The notes under the pieces: generated by a model
Database searches by the model: none
What the model was told of the DNA's origin: nothing
What the model saw: only the letters and a program-made list of their open reading frames with translations
Translations under genes and position numbers: made by a program
Assembly (NCBI RefSeq): GCF_030160715.1
Contig: NZ_BSOW01000001.1
Span: forward strand, 1 to 64,000
From: Bradyrhizobium iriomotense
GTDB lineage: Bacteria; Pseudomonadota; Alphaproteobacteria; Rhizobiales; Xanthobacteraceae
Direction of reading: 5' to 3'
DNA length: 64,000 nt
Shown here: positions 36,417-44,999 of the stretch, piece by piece
Numbering within the stretch: the first letter of the stretch is position 1
How the letters are laid out: each line of letters starts with the position of its first letter

Positions 36417-36584
36417 ATGAAATCGAAGGACGAATCGTCGGAAGAGGCCGAGGGCCTGTGCCTGGTGCGCGCCTTCCTGTTGCTGCCGCCCGACAAGCGG
36501 CGTCTCGTGCTCAAGTTCGCCGATGAGCTTGCACGCGCGCAGGATCGCCACGAGACGGAGAGGACGGAAGCGTCCCCGACCTGA
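36417..36584 (+). CDS. Small hypothetical protein (55 aa)
   Basis: It starts 'MKSKDESSEEAEGLCLVRA', followed by an amphipathic helical part 'PPDKRRLVLKFADELARAQD'. The longer open frame (from 36312) is antisense to the neighbour's start and unlikely. The pattern of acidic start, then Leu/Lys helix, suggests a small regulatory or partner protein, but this is a guess. Divergent from the Pro-rich linker protein. Confidence 0.55.
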   Translation: MKSKDESSEEAEGLCLVRAFLLLPPDKRRLVLKFADELARAQDRHETERTEASPT

Positions 36585-36667
36585 GCAACGACGGCACCCT
36601 AGCTCGGGCTGTAGCTGTGTCCGTGCACAGCTTGCGCGTTCGTGCGGCCTCGGCTTTTGTCGGCGCC

Positions 36668-37162
36668 ATGCCCGAGATAGAAATGGCCGAGATAGAGACC
36701 TACATCGTCAACCCCGGCACCGCCGAGATCGACATCTGCGCGCGCTGGCGCGCGGAGACGTTTTCGGTGCTCGAGGCGAGCGTCGAGAAGGAGCGGCGTA
36801 CGCTCAATCGCTTCGCGGCGGACCAGGCGCGGCAGGTGGCCCTGATCGCCAAGCGCGGGACGGTGCCGGTCGGCACCTGCCTGCTGGTGCCCTCCGAGAT
36901 TGAGCCCAACCACCAGGTCTCGCCGTGGCTTGCCGGACTGTTCGTGGCGCCGGAGCATCGGCGGCATGGGGCCGGCGCCGTGCTGGTGCGCGCGATCGAG
37001 GCGCAGGCCCGCGTGCGCGGCTTTGCCCAGATCTTCCTCTACACGATCAGTGCCGCGCCGTTCTATCAGCGGCTCGGCTGGGACCTCGTTGAGCACACCG
37101 ACTGGAAAGGCTTTGGACGAACCGCCTTCATGTCGCGCACGATCAAGGTGATGTCGCCGTAG
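36668..37162 (+). CDS. GNAT-family N-acetyltransferase
   Basis: 164 residues from the ATG at 36668 (36683 is an alternative). The GNAT core is shown by 'AGLFVAPEHRRHGAGAVLVRAIE', the acetyl-CoA pyrophosphate-binding motif of Q/RxxGxG/A type, followed by 'FLYTISAAPFYQRLGW', the typical end of the fold. It would transfer an acetyl group to an amine acceptor, which cannot be named from sequence. Cytosolic, monocistronic. Confidence 0.87.
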   Translation: MPEIEMAEIETYIVNPGTAEIDICARWRAETFSVLEASVEKERRTLNRFAADQARQVALIAKRGTVPVGTCLLVPSEIEPNHQVSPWLAGLFVAPEHRRHGAGAVLVRAIEAQARVRGFAQIFLYTISAAPFYQRLGWDLVEHTDWKGFGRTAFMSRTIKVMSP

Positions 37163-37324
37163 TCGTAGAAAGCTTACAGGAAGCTTACAAGGCGGGTCCC
37201 AACGGTTATTTTCCCGTAATTTTACGCTCGCAAATTTGTATCAAGTTTTAATGTCCGTGGGTTCCATTGGGGCGGGTTTCCCTGCCGGGTTCCACGCCGA
37301 TTGGCTCCACACGGACAAGTTGCG

Positions 37325-39022
37325 ATGCGCTTTTTGAATAATCTGAAGATTGTCTTGAAAGTCGGCCTGATCGTTACGGTGCTGGGCAGTGCCCTCATCG
37401 GCGTGGCGGCCTTCAGCGCAATCCAGCTGTCCTCGACGGTCGATAGCTTCTCTGAGTTGACGGAGGCCGAATCGGCAGCGCTGGGCCTAACTCGTGCGCA
37501 GCGGCGGGCGGAAACTTATCACGCCGCGCTCTACGCCACGCTGACGGAGACCACCGAGGAGGGCAACGCCAGGCGCCTTAAGATCGCGAACGAGAATCGC
37601 AATCAGATCGCCGGCTTCCTCGATGCCGCAATCAAGGAGGATGCAGCCCGCGCCGGCGAAATCCGCACCATCCGCGACAAGTTGAAGGGCGTGTTTGCAG
37701 CCTGCGACCCGGTGCTCGAGGCCGGGGCCAAGGCGAGTACGACGGAAGAAAACGCCAAGGCTGCCGACCGCGCCCACAAGGAGTGCGATCCGGTGATGGA
37801 TGCAGCGCTCGCCGACATCGCCAAATTTGCGGCGGAGACGGCCGAACAGGTTACCAAGCGCAGGCAAGCGCTCGGCGCGGAGGCCAGCGCCTCGATCCGC
37901 ACGATGATCGGTGTCAGCGCGGCCGGCCTGCTGCTCGGCGTCGTGATCGCGCTCTTCATCGGCCTCAAGGCGATGTCGCAACCGATCGCCCGGCTCAAGC
38001 TCGCGATGGAGGGATTGGCCCGGAACGATCTTTCGACCGAGGTGCCCGAGAAGGATCGCCGCGACGAGATCGGCGAAATGGCGAAGACGGTCGAGATCTT
38101 CAAGACCAATGCGCTCGAGGTCGAGCGGCTCAAGAAGGCCCAGGAAGACGCCGAGCGGCAGGCCGCCGCCCAACGCCGGCGTGACATGGTCGATCTCGCC
38201 GACGGGTTCGAGCGCGCGGTTGGGGAGATCGTCGATACCGTCGGCTCCGCCTCCACCGAGCTCGAAGCGTCCTCCTCGACGCTCGCGACCACGGCGCAGC
38301 GCGCGCAGGAGCTGACATCGGTCGTGGCTGTCGCCTCGGGCGAAGCCACCGGCAACGTCCAGTCGGTTGCCTCCGCGACCGAGGAGCTGTCGTCCTCGGT
38401 CAACGAGATCAGCCGCCAGGTGCAGGAATCCGCGCGGATGGCGATCGACGCGGTGGGCCAGGCGCGCTCGACGACCGAGCGGGTCAGCCAGCTCTCGACC
38501 GCGGCGACGCGGATCGGCGACGTCGTCGAGCTGATCAACACGATTGCCGGCCAGACCAACCTGCTTGCGCTGAACGCCACCATCGAGGCCGCGCGCGCAG
38601 GCGAGGCCGGTCGCGGCTTTGCGGTGGTCGCCTCCGAGGTCAAGTCGCTGGCCGAGCAGACCGCGAAGGCGACTGGCGAAATCGGCCAGCAGATTTCCGG
38701 CATCCAGACCGCCACCCAGGATTCTGTGACGGCGATCCGCGAGATCTCGGCAACCATCGAGCGGCTGTCGGAAGTCTCTTCGACGATTGCCGCGGCGGTG
38801 GAAGAGCAGGGCGCCGCGACGCAGGAGATCGCGCGCAACGTTCAGCAGGCCGCCCGCGGCACCCAGCAGGTGTCCTCGAACATCGGCGACGTGCAGCGCG
38901 GCGCCGCCGAGACCGGCTCGGCCTCCTCGCAGGTGCTCTCGACCGCGAAGATGCTGGCGACCGACAGCAACCGGCTGAAGCTCGAAGTCGGCAAATTCCT
39001 GTCGACGGTGCGCGCCGGCTAG
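37325..39022 (+). CDS. Methyl-accepting chemotaxis protein
   Basis: 565 residues from the ATG at 37325. TM1 at about 10-33 and TM2 near 195-217 enclose a helical periplasmic sensor domain containing two conserved-looking cysteines (region 'FAACDPVL', 'HKECDPVM'). A HAMP domain follows ('[19 protein letters not shown]'). The cytoplasmic signalling hairpin tip reads '[19 protein letters not shown]', so coupling to CheA/CheW is expected. The ligand is unknown. No che genes are adjacent, so it is an orphan receptor. Confidence 0.94.
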   Translation: MRFLNNLKIVLKVGLIVTVLGSALIGVAAFSAIQLSSTVDSFSELTEAESAALGLTRAQRRAETYHAALYATLTETTEEGNARRLKIANENRNQIAGFLDAAIKEDAARAGEIRTIRDKLKGVFAACDPVLEAGAKASTTEENAKAADRAHKECDPVMDAALADIAKFAAETAEQVTKRRQALGAEASASIRTMIGVSAAGLLLGVVIALFIGLKAMSQPIARLKLAMEGLARNDLSTEVPEKDRRDEIGEMAKTVEIFKTNALEVERLKKAQEDAERQAAAQRRRDMVDLADGFERAVGEIVDTVGSASTELEASSSTLATTAQRAQELTSVVAVASGEATGNVQSVASATEELSSSVNEISRQVQESARMAIDAVGQARSTTERVSQLSTAATRIGDVVELINTIAGQTNLLALNATIEAARAGEAGRGFAVVASEVKSLAEQTAKATGEIGQQISGIQTATQDSVTAIREISATIERLSEVSSTIAAAVEEQGAATQEIARNVQQAARGTQQVSSNIGDVQRGAAETGSASSQVLSTAKMLATDSNRLKLEVGKFLSTVRAG

Positions 39023-39073
39023 GCGTGGGGGCACCGGTGACCCGGCGGCCTTGCGCCGCCGGCGCCGCAGACC

Positions 39074-39187
39074 TTAACGCACAATCAGAAGAGCCAGCGC
39101 GACCACGAACAGCATGCCCGTCGCAACGACGGCCGCGACCGCACCTGCGGTGATCTTGGCTCTTTCCTGGCTGGAATAGGGGCGCAT
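39074..39187 (-). CDS. Very small membrane protein (37 aa)
   Basis: Reads 'MRPYSSQERAKITAGA', then one long hydrophobic helix ending 'LALLIVR' and TAA. The polar start and single membrane span are protein-like. The ribosome-binding site is weak. It lies between the chemoreceptor and the hydrolase remnant. Function unknown. Confidence 0.48.
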   Translation of the reverse strand: MRPYSSQERAKITAGAVAAVVATGMLFVVALALLIVR

Positions 39188-39227
39188 GGGATTGCGCACT
39201 CTAACTGAACTTTGATCCAGCGTGTAG

Positions 39228-39572
39228 TCAGCGCCCTAAGTCGGCGAGCCGTGCCTGAAAGAACCGGCTGACGCGGTCGATCGCATCCGCAGCCATCGGA
39301 TCGGTATCGGAGAAGTCAAAGCCGTGGGGCTTGCCGGGATAGGGTACGAACTCGGCCTCGGCACCGACGGACCTCGCAAGCTCGATCAATTTCCGTCCGT
39401 TCGCGATCGAGACGTTCTGGTCGGCTTCGCCGTGCAGCAGGATCACGGCGGGGCGTTTTCCGGAAGCCTCCGCGGCATGACGCGTCAAGGCGTCGTCGCC
39501 GGGCTCAGCGCGCGCTACGGGTGACAGCGAGAGCAGGGCCAAGCCTGCAAGGGTGGTTCGTCGCGTGATCAT
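39228..39572 (-). pseudogene. Dienelactone-hydrolase-like gene with a large internal deletion
   Basis: 114 residues from the ATG at 39572 (the frame also has a TTG two codons earlier). A Tat-like signal ('MITRRTTLAGLALLSLSPV') is followed by 'GKRPAVILLHGEADQNV'. In full-length dienelactone hydrolases (about 230-250 aa plus signal), 'PAVILLHG' belongs to the first strands, whereas 'HGEADQNVSIANGRKL' and 'YPGKPHGFDF' belong to the last quarter. Roughly the whole middle, including the nucleophile Cys/Ser, is missing. The two halves join at a shared 'LHG' motif, as expected of deletion between short direct repeats. The frame is intact, so a small protein may still be made. Confidence 0.7.
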
Positions 39573-39674
39573 CAGCAACTCTTTTCCAGCGGATACTCAT
39601 CGGGAGGTGTGGCCTGTATAGTGTGCCTGCGACGGAAATTTGACTTGCCTGGAATTCGCTTGAGGTCATGCCCA

Positions 39675-40391
39675 ATGTCTTCCGATCGTCCACTTGTGCT
39701 CGCCCATCGGCGCTTCCTCGCCGACCGCGAGAGTTTTGCCGGTCTCGATCTTGCCGGACGGTTTGACCGCATCGTCCGTACCAATCTGTGGGGCGCTCCG
39801 ACCTCGGTGTCGGGGCTTGGCTCCGAAGACCCGGCCACCGCCGCGATCAGGGCAGCGCTGCCGCCTTTGCTGCGGCGCCTCGGCGTGCGTTCGCTGCTCG
39901 ATGCGCCCTGCGGGGATGCCGGCTGGATCGGCGGATGCAGGCTCGACGTCGACTATATCGGCGTCGATATCGTGCCGTCGCTGATCGAAGCCAACCGCCG
40001 GCGGGTTGCGCAGGGCGAGCTCCTGGGCCGCTTCATCAGCGCTGACATCACGCGGGATGAACTGCCTCGGGCCGACGTCATCCTGTGCCGGGATTGCCTC
40101 GTGCATCTGAGCTTTCAGAACATCTCCCGCGCGCTGGCGCGTTTCCGCGCCAGCGGTGCGCGTTTTCTGCTCGCCACCACTTTTCCGGAATGGCGGGACA
40201 ATTTCGACTGCGAGGATGGCGACTGGCGCGCATTGAATCTCGAGCGGGCGCCGTTCGGCTGGCCGGCGCCGCTGGAGGTGATCAACGAGCGTTGCGAGGA
40301 GGGCGGAGGCGGCTGGCGGGACAAGAGCCTCGGGCTGTGGCGTCTTGCCGATCTGCCCGATGAGACAGGAGACATTGCGAAGGCCTTGTGA
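39675..40391 (+). CDS. Class I SAM-dependent methyltransferase
   Basis: 238 residues from the ATG at 39675. The Rossmann-like core is shown by 'SLLDAPCGDAGWIGG' (motif I, SAM-binding) and 'YIGVDIVPSLIEANR' (acidic end of beta-2). Later 'DVILCRDCLVHLSFQN' and 'RFLLATTFPEW' fill the positions of motifs IV to VI. The acceptor is unknown. It is followed about 100 bases later by the cytochrome/PQQ dehydrogenase on the same strand. Cytosolic, no extra domain. Confidence 0.8.
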   Translation: MSSDRPLVLAHRRFLADRESFAGLDLAGRFDRIVRTNLWGAPTSVSGLGSEDPATAAIRAALPPLLRRLGVRSLLDAPCGDAGWIGGCRLDVDYIGVDIVPSLIEANRRRVAQGELLGRFISADITRDELPRADVILCRDCLVHLSFQNISRALARFRASGARFLLATTFPEWRDNFDCEDGDWRALNLERAPFGWPAPLEVINERCEEGGGGWRDKSLGLWRLADLPDETGDIAKAL

Positions 40392-40493
40392 CGGGCGTCG
40401 CCGCGACGTCTGTTGCTCTCTCCGAGGCCTTCGCACTACACTTCGCTTTGCGTGACGGAATTTCGCTTCGCTGCTCTTGCTGGGGTGTGAACG

Positions 40494-42326
40494 ATGAAGC
40501 TGAACGCAATCGTGGCCTTATTGCTGATCTCCTGCGGTGCTCCCGCGATTGCGCAACAGGATGGCGCCGCGCTCTATGCCACGCATTGCGCGCAATGCCA
40601 CGATAGCAGCGCCGCGCAGAGCCGGGTGCCGCCTCGCAGTGCGATGCAGGCGATGTCGTTCGAGCAGGTGTTGGCGACACTCAGCACCGGCAGCATGGCG
40701 GCGATGGCGCAGGGGCGCAGCGATGACGAGCGCAAGGCGATCGCATCCTTCGTCACCGGCAAGGCGGCGGTGAGCGGCGCGGCTGCGGCCGCCGACGCGT
40801 CCGGCCGCTGCACGCAGGCCGTCACCGCTTTTCCTCAAGACATCGACGGGCCGCACTGGAATGGCTGGGGCGCCGATCTCAACAACAGCCGTTTCCAGCC
40901 GGCCGGGATGACGGCGGAGCAGGTGCCGCATCTGACGTTGAAATGGGCGTATGCGTTTCCCGGCGCGACGCTCGCCTTTGCGCAGCCGACGGTCGTCGGC
41001 GGGCTGTTATTCGTCGGCGGCTCCGATCGCAAGGTGCGGGCGCTCGATGCGAAGAGCGGCTGCACGGTGTGGACGTTTGCACCCGACCTCACGGTCCGCG
41101 CGGCGATCAGCTTCGGGCAGGTCCCGGGCACGGATCAGTTCGCGATATTCTTCGGCGATGGCCGCGCCAACGTCTATGCCGTCAATGCGCTGACCGGCGC
41201 GCTGATCTGGAAAGTGAACGTTGAAGAGCACCCGGCCGGTCGGATCACCGGCGCCCCGGTGCTTTATTCCGGCGTGCTCTACGTGCCGGTGTCCTCGCTC
41301 GAGGAGGCGGCTGGATCGCAGCCGAATTACGAATGCTGCACCTTCCGCGGCAGCCTCGTCGCGCTGGAGGCCGCGACGGGCAAGCTGATCTGGAAGGCCT
41401 ACACGATCCCCGAGGTGCCGCAACCGACGACGAGGAATGCGCGCGGCACGCAGCTTTATGGTCCGTCCGGCGCCGCAATCTGGTCTGCGCCGACGATCGA
41501 CACCGAGCGGAAGGCGATCTATGTCGCGACCAGCAACTCCTATTCGAACCCGCCGGCCGCGACCAGCGATGCCGTGCTGGCGTTCGAGCTTGCGACCGGA
41601 CGGCTGCTCTGGAAACAGCAGGCTTCGCCGAAGGACGCCTTCGTCGTGGCCTGCTTCACCGCCGACCAGACCAATTGTCCTGATGATCACGGGCCGGATC
41701 ATGATTTCGGCCAGTCGCCGATCCTGGTGAAGCTGCGCGACGGCAAGCGCGTCATCGTCATCGGCCAGAAATCGGGCGTCGTGCACGCGCTCGATCCGGA
41801 CAACGAGGGCAAGATCCTCTGGCAGACGCGGATCGGGAAGGGCGGTCCGCTCGGCGGCAGCGAATGGGGCTCGGCCGCGGACCAGGACCGCATCTATGTC
41901 GCGATCTCCGACGTGCGCTTCCTGCGCGACGGCACCCGGCGGCTCGACTCGACGCAAGGCGGCGGGCTGTTCGCACTCGATTTGGGAAGCGGCAAGGTCG
42001 CCTGGGAGGTGCCGCCGGTCGCTTGCGGCGAGCGCCCGCAATGCAGCCCCGCGCTGTCAGCTGCAATCAGCGCGATTCCCGGTGTCGTGTTCTCCGGTGG
42101 CGTCAGCGGGTACTTGCGCGCCTACGCGACCGCGGATGCAAAAATGCTGTGGGAGTTCGACACCTCGCGGACCTACAAGGCCGTTAACGGCGTTGCGGCG
42201 TCAGGCGGCGCGATCGACGGCCCGGGTCCGGTGATCGTCGACGGCATGCTCTACACCAACTCCGGCTACGGCCAATGGAGCGGCACCGCCGGCAACGTGC
42301 TGCTGGCGTTCGAGGTGGGGAAGTGA
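40494..42326 (+). CDS. Cytochrome c / PQQ beta-propeller dehydrogenase (polyvinyl-alcohol-dehydrogenase-like)
   Basis: 610 residues. The signal peptide ('MKLNAIVALLLISCGAPAIA') is followed by an N-terminal c-type haem domain with CAQCH (C32, C35, H36). An eight-bladed PQQ-type propeller follows, with the repeated W-motif blades ('VRALDAKSGCTVWTFAP', 'LVALEAATGKLIWKAY', 'VLAFELATGRLLWKQ'). It matches the quinohaemoprotein PVA-dehydrogenase type, a periplasmic alcohol oxidiser passing electrons to cytochrome c. In known PVADHs the haem may be N-terminal as here. The true alcohol substrate is not identifiable, and no pqq genes lie nearby. Confidence 0.88.
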   Translation: MKLNAIVALLLISCGAPAIAQQDGAALYATHCAQCHDSSAAQSRVPPRSAMQAMSFEQVLATLSTGSMAAMAQGRSDDERKAIASFVTGKAAVSGAAAAADASGRCTQAVTAFPQDIDGPHWNGWGADLNNSRFQPAGMTAEQVPHLTLKWAYAFPGATLAFAQPTVVGGLLFVGGSDRKVRALDAKSGCTVWTFAPDLTVRAAISFGQVPGTDQFAIFFGDGRANVYAVNALTGALIWKVNVEEHPAGRITGAPVLYSGVLYVPVSSLEEAAGSQPNYECCTFRGSLVALEAATGKLIWKAYTIPEVPQPTTRNARGTQLYGPSGAAIWSAPTIDTERKAIYVATSNSYSNPPAATSDAVLAFELATGRLLWKQQASPKDAFVVACFTADQTNCPDDHGPDHDFGQSPILVKLRDGKRVIVIGQKSGVVHALDPDNEGKILWQTRIGKGGPLGGSEWGSAADQDRIYVAISDVRFLRDGTRRLDSTQGGGLFALDLGSGKVAWEVPPVACGERPQCSPALSAAISAIPGVVFSGGVSGYLRAYATADAKMLWEFDTSRTYKAVNGVAASGGAIDGPGPVIVDGMLYTNSGYGQWSGTAGNVLLAFEVGK

Positions 42327-42443
42327 GGCTGGGCTAGGCCTGCGAAGTATGAGCAGGACGCAACGGATTCACATAAGCAAGTGCGGGAACCCGCGAAGCA
42401 GAGCAGCTTGCCGGCGTGCCGTTTTGACACCGGCGCGGACGTT

Positions 42444-42497
42444 CGGCCTCAGCACTACGCCTCCACCAGGGCCCCCAGATGCTGAGGCCGTTTTTTT
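42444..42497 (+). terminator. Hairpin with T-run, possible end of a small RNA
   Basis: An 11-base perfect stem (42444-42454 with 42480-42490) closes a 25-base loop and is followed by seven T. It lies about 120 bases beyond the stop of the dehydrogenase. No coding frame of merit lies in 42327-42638. It could end the dehydrogenase transcript or an independent short RNA. Confidence 0.65.
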
Positions 42498-42638
42498 ATG
42501 CTCGTCTCCAGACTGTCCTGCTGCGGGACGAACGCCAGTCAGCATTATTTACGAGCTGTGAACCATGAAGAATGATTGGAAAATTTTAGCGAAACGATCT
42601 GCGGGCCCTTCGCGTCAGGTTTGCTGGAGGGTGCAGCG

Positions 42639-42812
42639 ATGGTCACAGATGCAGGTTTCGACGAGCGTGAAAGCGAGATCGCCCGCTACAGGATCTTGGC
42701 GCAGGAGGTGACGGATCCGCTTGCCGCGCGTCTGTTGCACCACATCGTCATCGATCTCGAAGCCGACCTGCTGCGCGATCGTGCCGCCAGTGCAGTCAAG
42801 TCCGATGGATGA
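42639..42812 (+). CDS. Small hypothetical protein (57 aa)
   Basis: Starts 'MVTDAGFDERESEIARYRI', with 'ctggaggg' about 8 bases upstream, which decides this start over the longer frame from 42576. The rest is an amphipathic helical protein rich in Arg, Ala, Leu and Glu ('ARLLHHIVIDLEADLLRDR'). No signal peptide. It immediately precedes the tRNA-Thr gene on the opposite strand. The function is unknown. Confidence 0.62.
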   Translation: MVTDAGFDERESEIARYRILAQEVTDPLAARLLHHIVIDLEADLLRDRAASAVKSDG

Positions 42813-42837
42813 GGCGAGGAGGTGAGCGTCAAGAAGC

Positions 42838-42912
42838 TGGTGCCGGCTGAGGGGATTGAACCCCCGACCTTCGGTTTACAAAACCGCTGCTCTACCGCTG
42901 AGCTAAGCCGGC
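42838..42912 (-). tRNA. tRNA-Thr (UGU anticodon)
   Basis: The gene folds as a cloverleaf with a 7-base acceptor stem (5' GCCGGCT / AGCCGGC), discriminator A and encoded CCA (positions 42838-42840). The anticodon loop reads TTTGTAA, giving anticodon UGU, so it decodes ACA. The T-arm is GGGGG-TTCAATC-CCCTC. The anticodon stem has one G-A mismatch at its outer end. Confidence 0.95.
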
Positions 42913-43052
42913 CACTTTCAGGAAACACGAAAAACCACCGGCATGGCGCCGGCAAGGTCCGCTTTCGTGCGGTCGCAATACCAGACTTGTCCGGAAAGTG
43001 CCAGAACCCGCCGGCGCTGCACCAAGGGAGCGCCGCTCGGGTGCAAGCGATC

Positions 43053-43081
43053 AAAAAAACAGGCGGCCCGAGGGCCGCCTG
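43053..43081 (-). terminator. Rho-independent terminator
   Basis: On the minus strand a 9-base GC-rich stem (43073-43081 with 43060-43068) closes a 4-base loop and is followed by seven T. It ends the transcript of the exported Ala/Gly-rich protein at 43.1-43.6 kb. Confidence 0.88.
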
Positions 43082-43108
43082 AGCCATTTCAGCCTGAAAG
43101 CGAGCGTC

Positions 43109-43582
43109 CTACTGGCAGAGATGGCGGCGACCGTCGTCGCCCTTGATCCAGGTGCCGGGCCTGCAAACGATGCCGTTGCGGGCGGCGTAACTGTTCCAGT
43201 CGCCGTGCCAGCCGGTACCGCCCTGGTCGTAAGAGGCGTAGGAATTGTTCCAGCCTCCGAACGGAGCGGTTGCGATTGCGCCCGCGGTGCCAACAGCAGC
43301 ACCGGTGACGGCGGCCGCAGTGCCGACAGCGGCGCCGGCAGTCGCCGCTGCCGCGTCTGCCGGCCAGAAGCCGGTCTGATCATTCGGAGGCGCCTGCCGG
43401 TAGGCGGCACGGCTGTGACGATAATGCCTGCCGGTGGCGGTGCCGGGGGCGACGTTCTGGCAAGCAGGATCCTGGAAGAGGCCCGCGCAGCGGTTCGGAT
43501 CGTTGGCCATTTGCGCGAAGGCAGGTGTCGCCAGCGCGGACGCGAGAAGCGCAGCCGCGCCAAGAAGCCTGAGGCTCGTCAT
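43109..43582 (-). CDS. Exported Ala/Gly-rich protein
   Basis: 157 residues from the ATG at 43582. The signal peptide ('SLRLLGAAALLASALATPAFA') is followed by a low-complexity hydrophobic part with repeated A/G/T/V runs ('AAVGTAAAVTGAAVG'), possibly a membrane-inserting region. A C-terminal 'NGIVCRPGTWIKGDDGRRHLC' segment has two cysteines. The length, start and terminator define a complete gene. It resembles short Bradyrhizobium exported proteins of unknown role. Confidence 0.72.
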   Translation of the reverse strand: MTSLRLLGAAALLASALATPAFAQMANDPNRCAGLFQDPACQNVAPGTATGRHYRHSRAAYRQAPPNDQTGFWPADAAAATAGAAVGTAAAVTGAAVGTAGAIATAPFGGWNNSYASYDQGGTGWHGDWNSYAARNGIVCRPGTWIKGDDGRRHLCQ

Positions 43583-43890
43583 GGTATTTGCTCCATGTGG
43601 TTGAGACCTTGGGTAAGTGCGACGTCCGGCCGTGGTTCCGCGGTTTGTCGCCCGTGGGGTCACATCGACGTGAACCCGTGCAGGATGTTTGTTTGCTGCC
43701 ACGCAACCGCGCAGCAATGGCGTCATGCGACCGGCAAGCGGTTGCCGTTAACGCTTCGATATCGCCGGCGCGGCATTTGAGCGCCCGCCAATCCTTACGC
43801 GTTAGGCTTACCGGAATTTCAGCGGCCTGCCTTAACACTCTGACTGTGGCGATCGGATAGGTTCTCGGCCGATTAACCCGGGACCCTTTC
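43583..43890. other. Intergenic region between divergent genes
   Basis: About 308 bases between divergent exported-protein genes. It probably carries both promoters, but no consensus element is clear. The minus-strand frame that continues from 43582 to 43726 is not protein-like. Confidence 0.4.
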
Positions 43891-44385
43891 ATGCGCGCTG
43901 TCGCGCTCATTGCGTTTTTGGTCGGACTGCCCGTGACGGCGCTTGCCGGCGACGGCTTCGACATCGTGATTCCAGGTCGTCCCGCCGTGCCGATCATCAT
44001 CAACGGCATCGATGCCTCCTACACCGTCATCGAAGGCGAATGGGGGCTGGCGAAGAACGTGCAGGTGCAGCCCACGATCTATGGCGGGCGCTACATCGGC
44101 GAGCGACAGCCGAGCGATGTCGGCCATTATTATCCGAGCATGGGCTTGCGGCCCGGCTATGGCCGCCTCGAGGTCGAGCCGCCGACGAATCGCAAATTGC
44201 CGCAGCCTGCCGAGAGCTACTACCGGAGCTGGGGCGTGCAATCGGCGCCGCTGCCGCCGCAGGTGGATGTGCCGGCCGATCCGCCGCCGGTGATCCTTGC
44301 TCCCCAGATCAACGTCGATCCGCATCGTCGTTTCCGCCCGTCGCCTCACGCGCAGGTGCCCGGCGATCATGAACTGCACAGGTAA
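43891..44385 (+). CDS. Small exported Pro-rich protein
   Basis: 164 residues with a signal peptide ('RAVALIAFLVGLPVTALAG'). The mature part starts 'FDIVIPGRPAVPIIINGID' and has a beta-rich part with 'GGRYIGERQPSD' and 'HYYPSMGLRPGYGRLEVEP', then a Pro-rich tail. The sequence is characteristic of periplasmic proteins of Bradyrhizobium, but I know of no function. It is followed 60 bases later by a Tyr-rich protein gene on the same strand, and a joint transcript is plausible. Confidence 0.7.
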   Translation: MRAVALIAFLVGLPVTALAGDGFDIVIPGRPAVPIIINGIDASYTVIEGEWGLAKNVQVQPTIYGGRYIGERQPSDVGHYYPSMGLRPGYGRLEVEPPTNRKLPQPAESYYRSWGVQSAPLPPQVDVPADPPPVILAPQINVDPHRRFRPSPHAQVPGDHELHR

Positions 44386-44444
44386 GTCCAGGCAGATCGA
44401 TACCCAAGCAAAATCCAACAAACGAAAATCGACAGGAGAGAGTA

Positions 44445-44924
44445 ATGCGTCAGATGATTTCAGGATTGGTCGCGGCGGCAGCCGTGATGGTGGTGGGGGC
44501 GGCGCCCGCCATGGCCTGTGGCTGGAGCCCCTGCGCGGCGCCCGTTGCACCGGTCTATTCGGGCTGCAACACCGGTTGCGGTGGCTGGGGCTTTGATCGC
44601 CTCGCCGAGCCGACCACCCAGTATTACTACGTCAACCAGGGCCCGACCTACACCGGCCCCGGCGCGTTCGCGCCGTATCCGACCTACCGTGAGGACGCCG
44701 TCGTCAACTATGGCCCGCGGTCTTACGGCTATGGCGCGGCCGTCGCAGCGCCTGCCTATTCCCACTATTACCACCGGCCGTATTACCGTCCGTATCGCTA
44801 CGGCTACGGTCCGCGCTACGGCTATCTGCCGCGCGTGCACTATGGCTACGGCCCGCGCTATGGCTACGCACACCGCCACTCGCCGTACTACTACGGTCAC
44901 CGCGTGCTGCGCCGCTATTACTGA
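44445..44924 (+). CDS. Exported Tyr/Gly/Pro-rich protein
   Basis: 159 residues. A signal peptide ('ISGLVAAAAVMVVGAAPAMA') precedes a Cys-containing part ('CGWSPCAAP', 'GCNTGCGGWGF'). The tail is rich in Tyr, Gly, Arg, Pro and His, with the unit 'HYGYGPRYGY' or close variants occurring twice. Such tails in rhizobial surface or cell-wall-like proteins can self-associate. The ribosome-binding site 'aggagaga' precedes the ATG. A terminator follows the stop. Confidence 0.72.
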   Translation: MRQMISGLVAAAAVMVVGAAPAMACGWSPCAAPVAPVYSGCNTGCGGWGFDRLAEPTTQYYYVNQGPTYTGPGAFAPYPTYREDAVVNYGPRSYGYGAAVAAPAYSHYYHRPYYRPYRYGYGPRYGYLPRVHYGYGPRYGYAHRHSPYYYGHRVLRRYY

Positions 44925-44953
44925 TCGCCTGATCGGTTGAGTTGAGTTTCGAG

Positions 44954-44986
44954 ACGCCCGTTCGCATCACGCGGACGGGCGTTTTG
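44954..44986 (+). terminator. Rho-independent terminator
   Basis: A 12-pair stem (44954-44965 with 44971-44982, one T-G wobble) closes a 5-base loop and runs into a T tract. It ends the Tyr-rich protein transcript just before the convergent rlmB gene. Confidence 0.82.
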
Positions 44987-44999
44987 TTCTGCCTCGAAC

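Noticed and set aside
37487-39034. Minus-strand 515-residue frame
   Set aside because: Antisense to the chemoreceptor; Arg/Gly/Asp-rich with no fold.
42421-42475. tRNA-like or tmRNA-like 3' end ('cgcctccacca')
   Set aside because: The TTC loop is present but no T-stem pairing or tag-coding piece can be found, so it does not fit a tmRNA acceptor piece.
42349-42561. 70-residue plus-strand frame
   Set aside because: It spans the terminator-like hairpin, is Pro/Arg/Ser-rich and has no ribosome-binding site.
42686-43087. Minus-strand ORF containing 'LSSAVEQRFCKPKVGG'
   Set aside because: A false translation of tRNA-Thr and its flanks.
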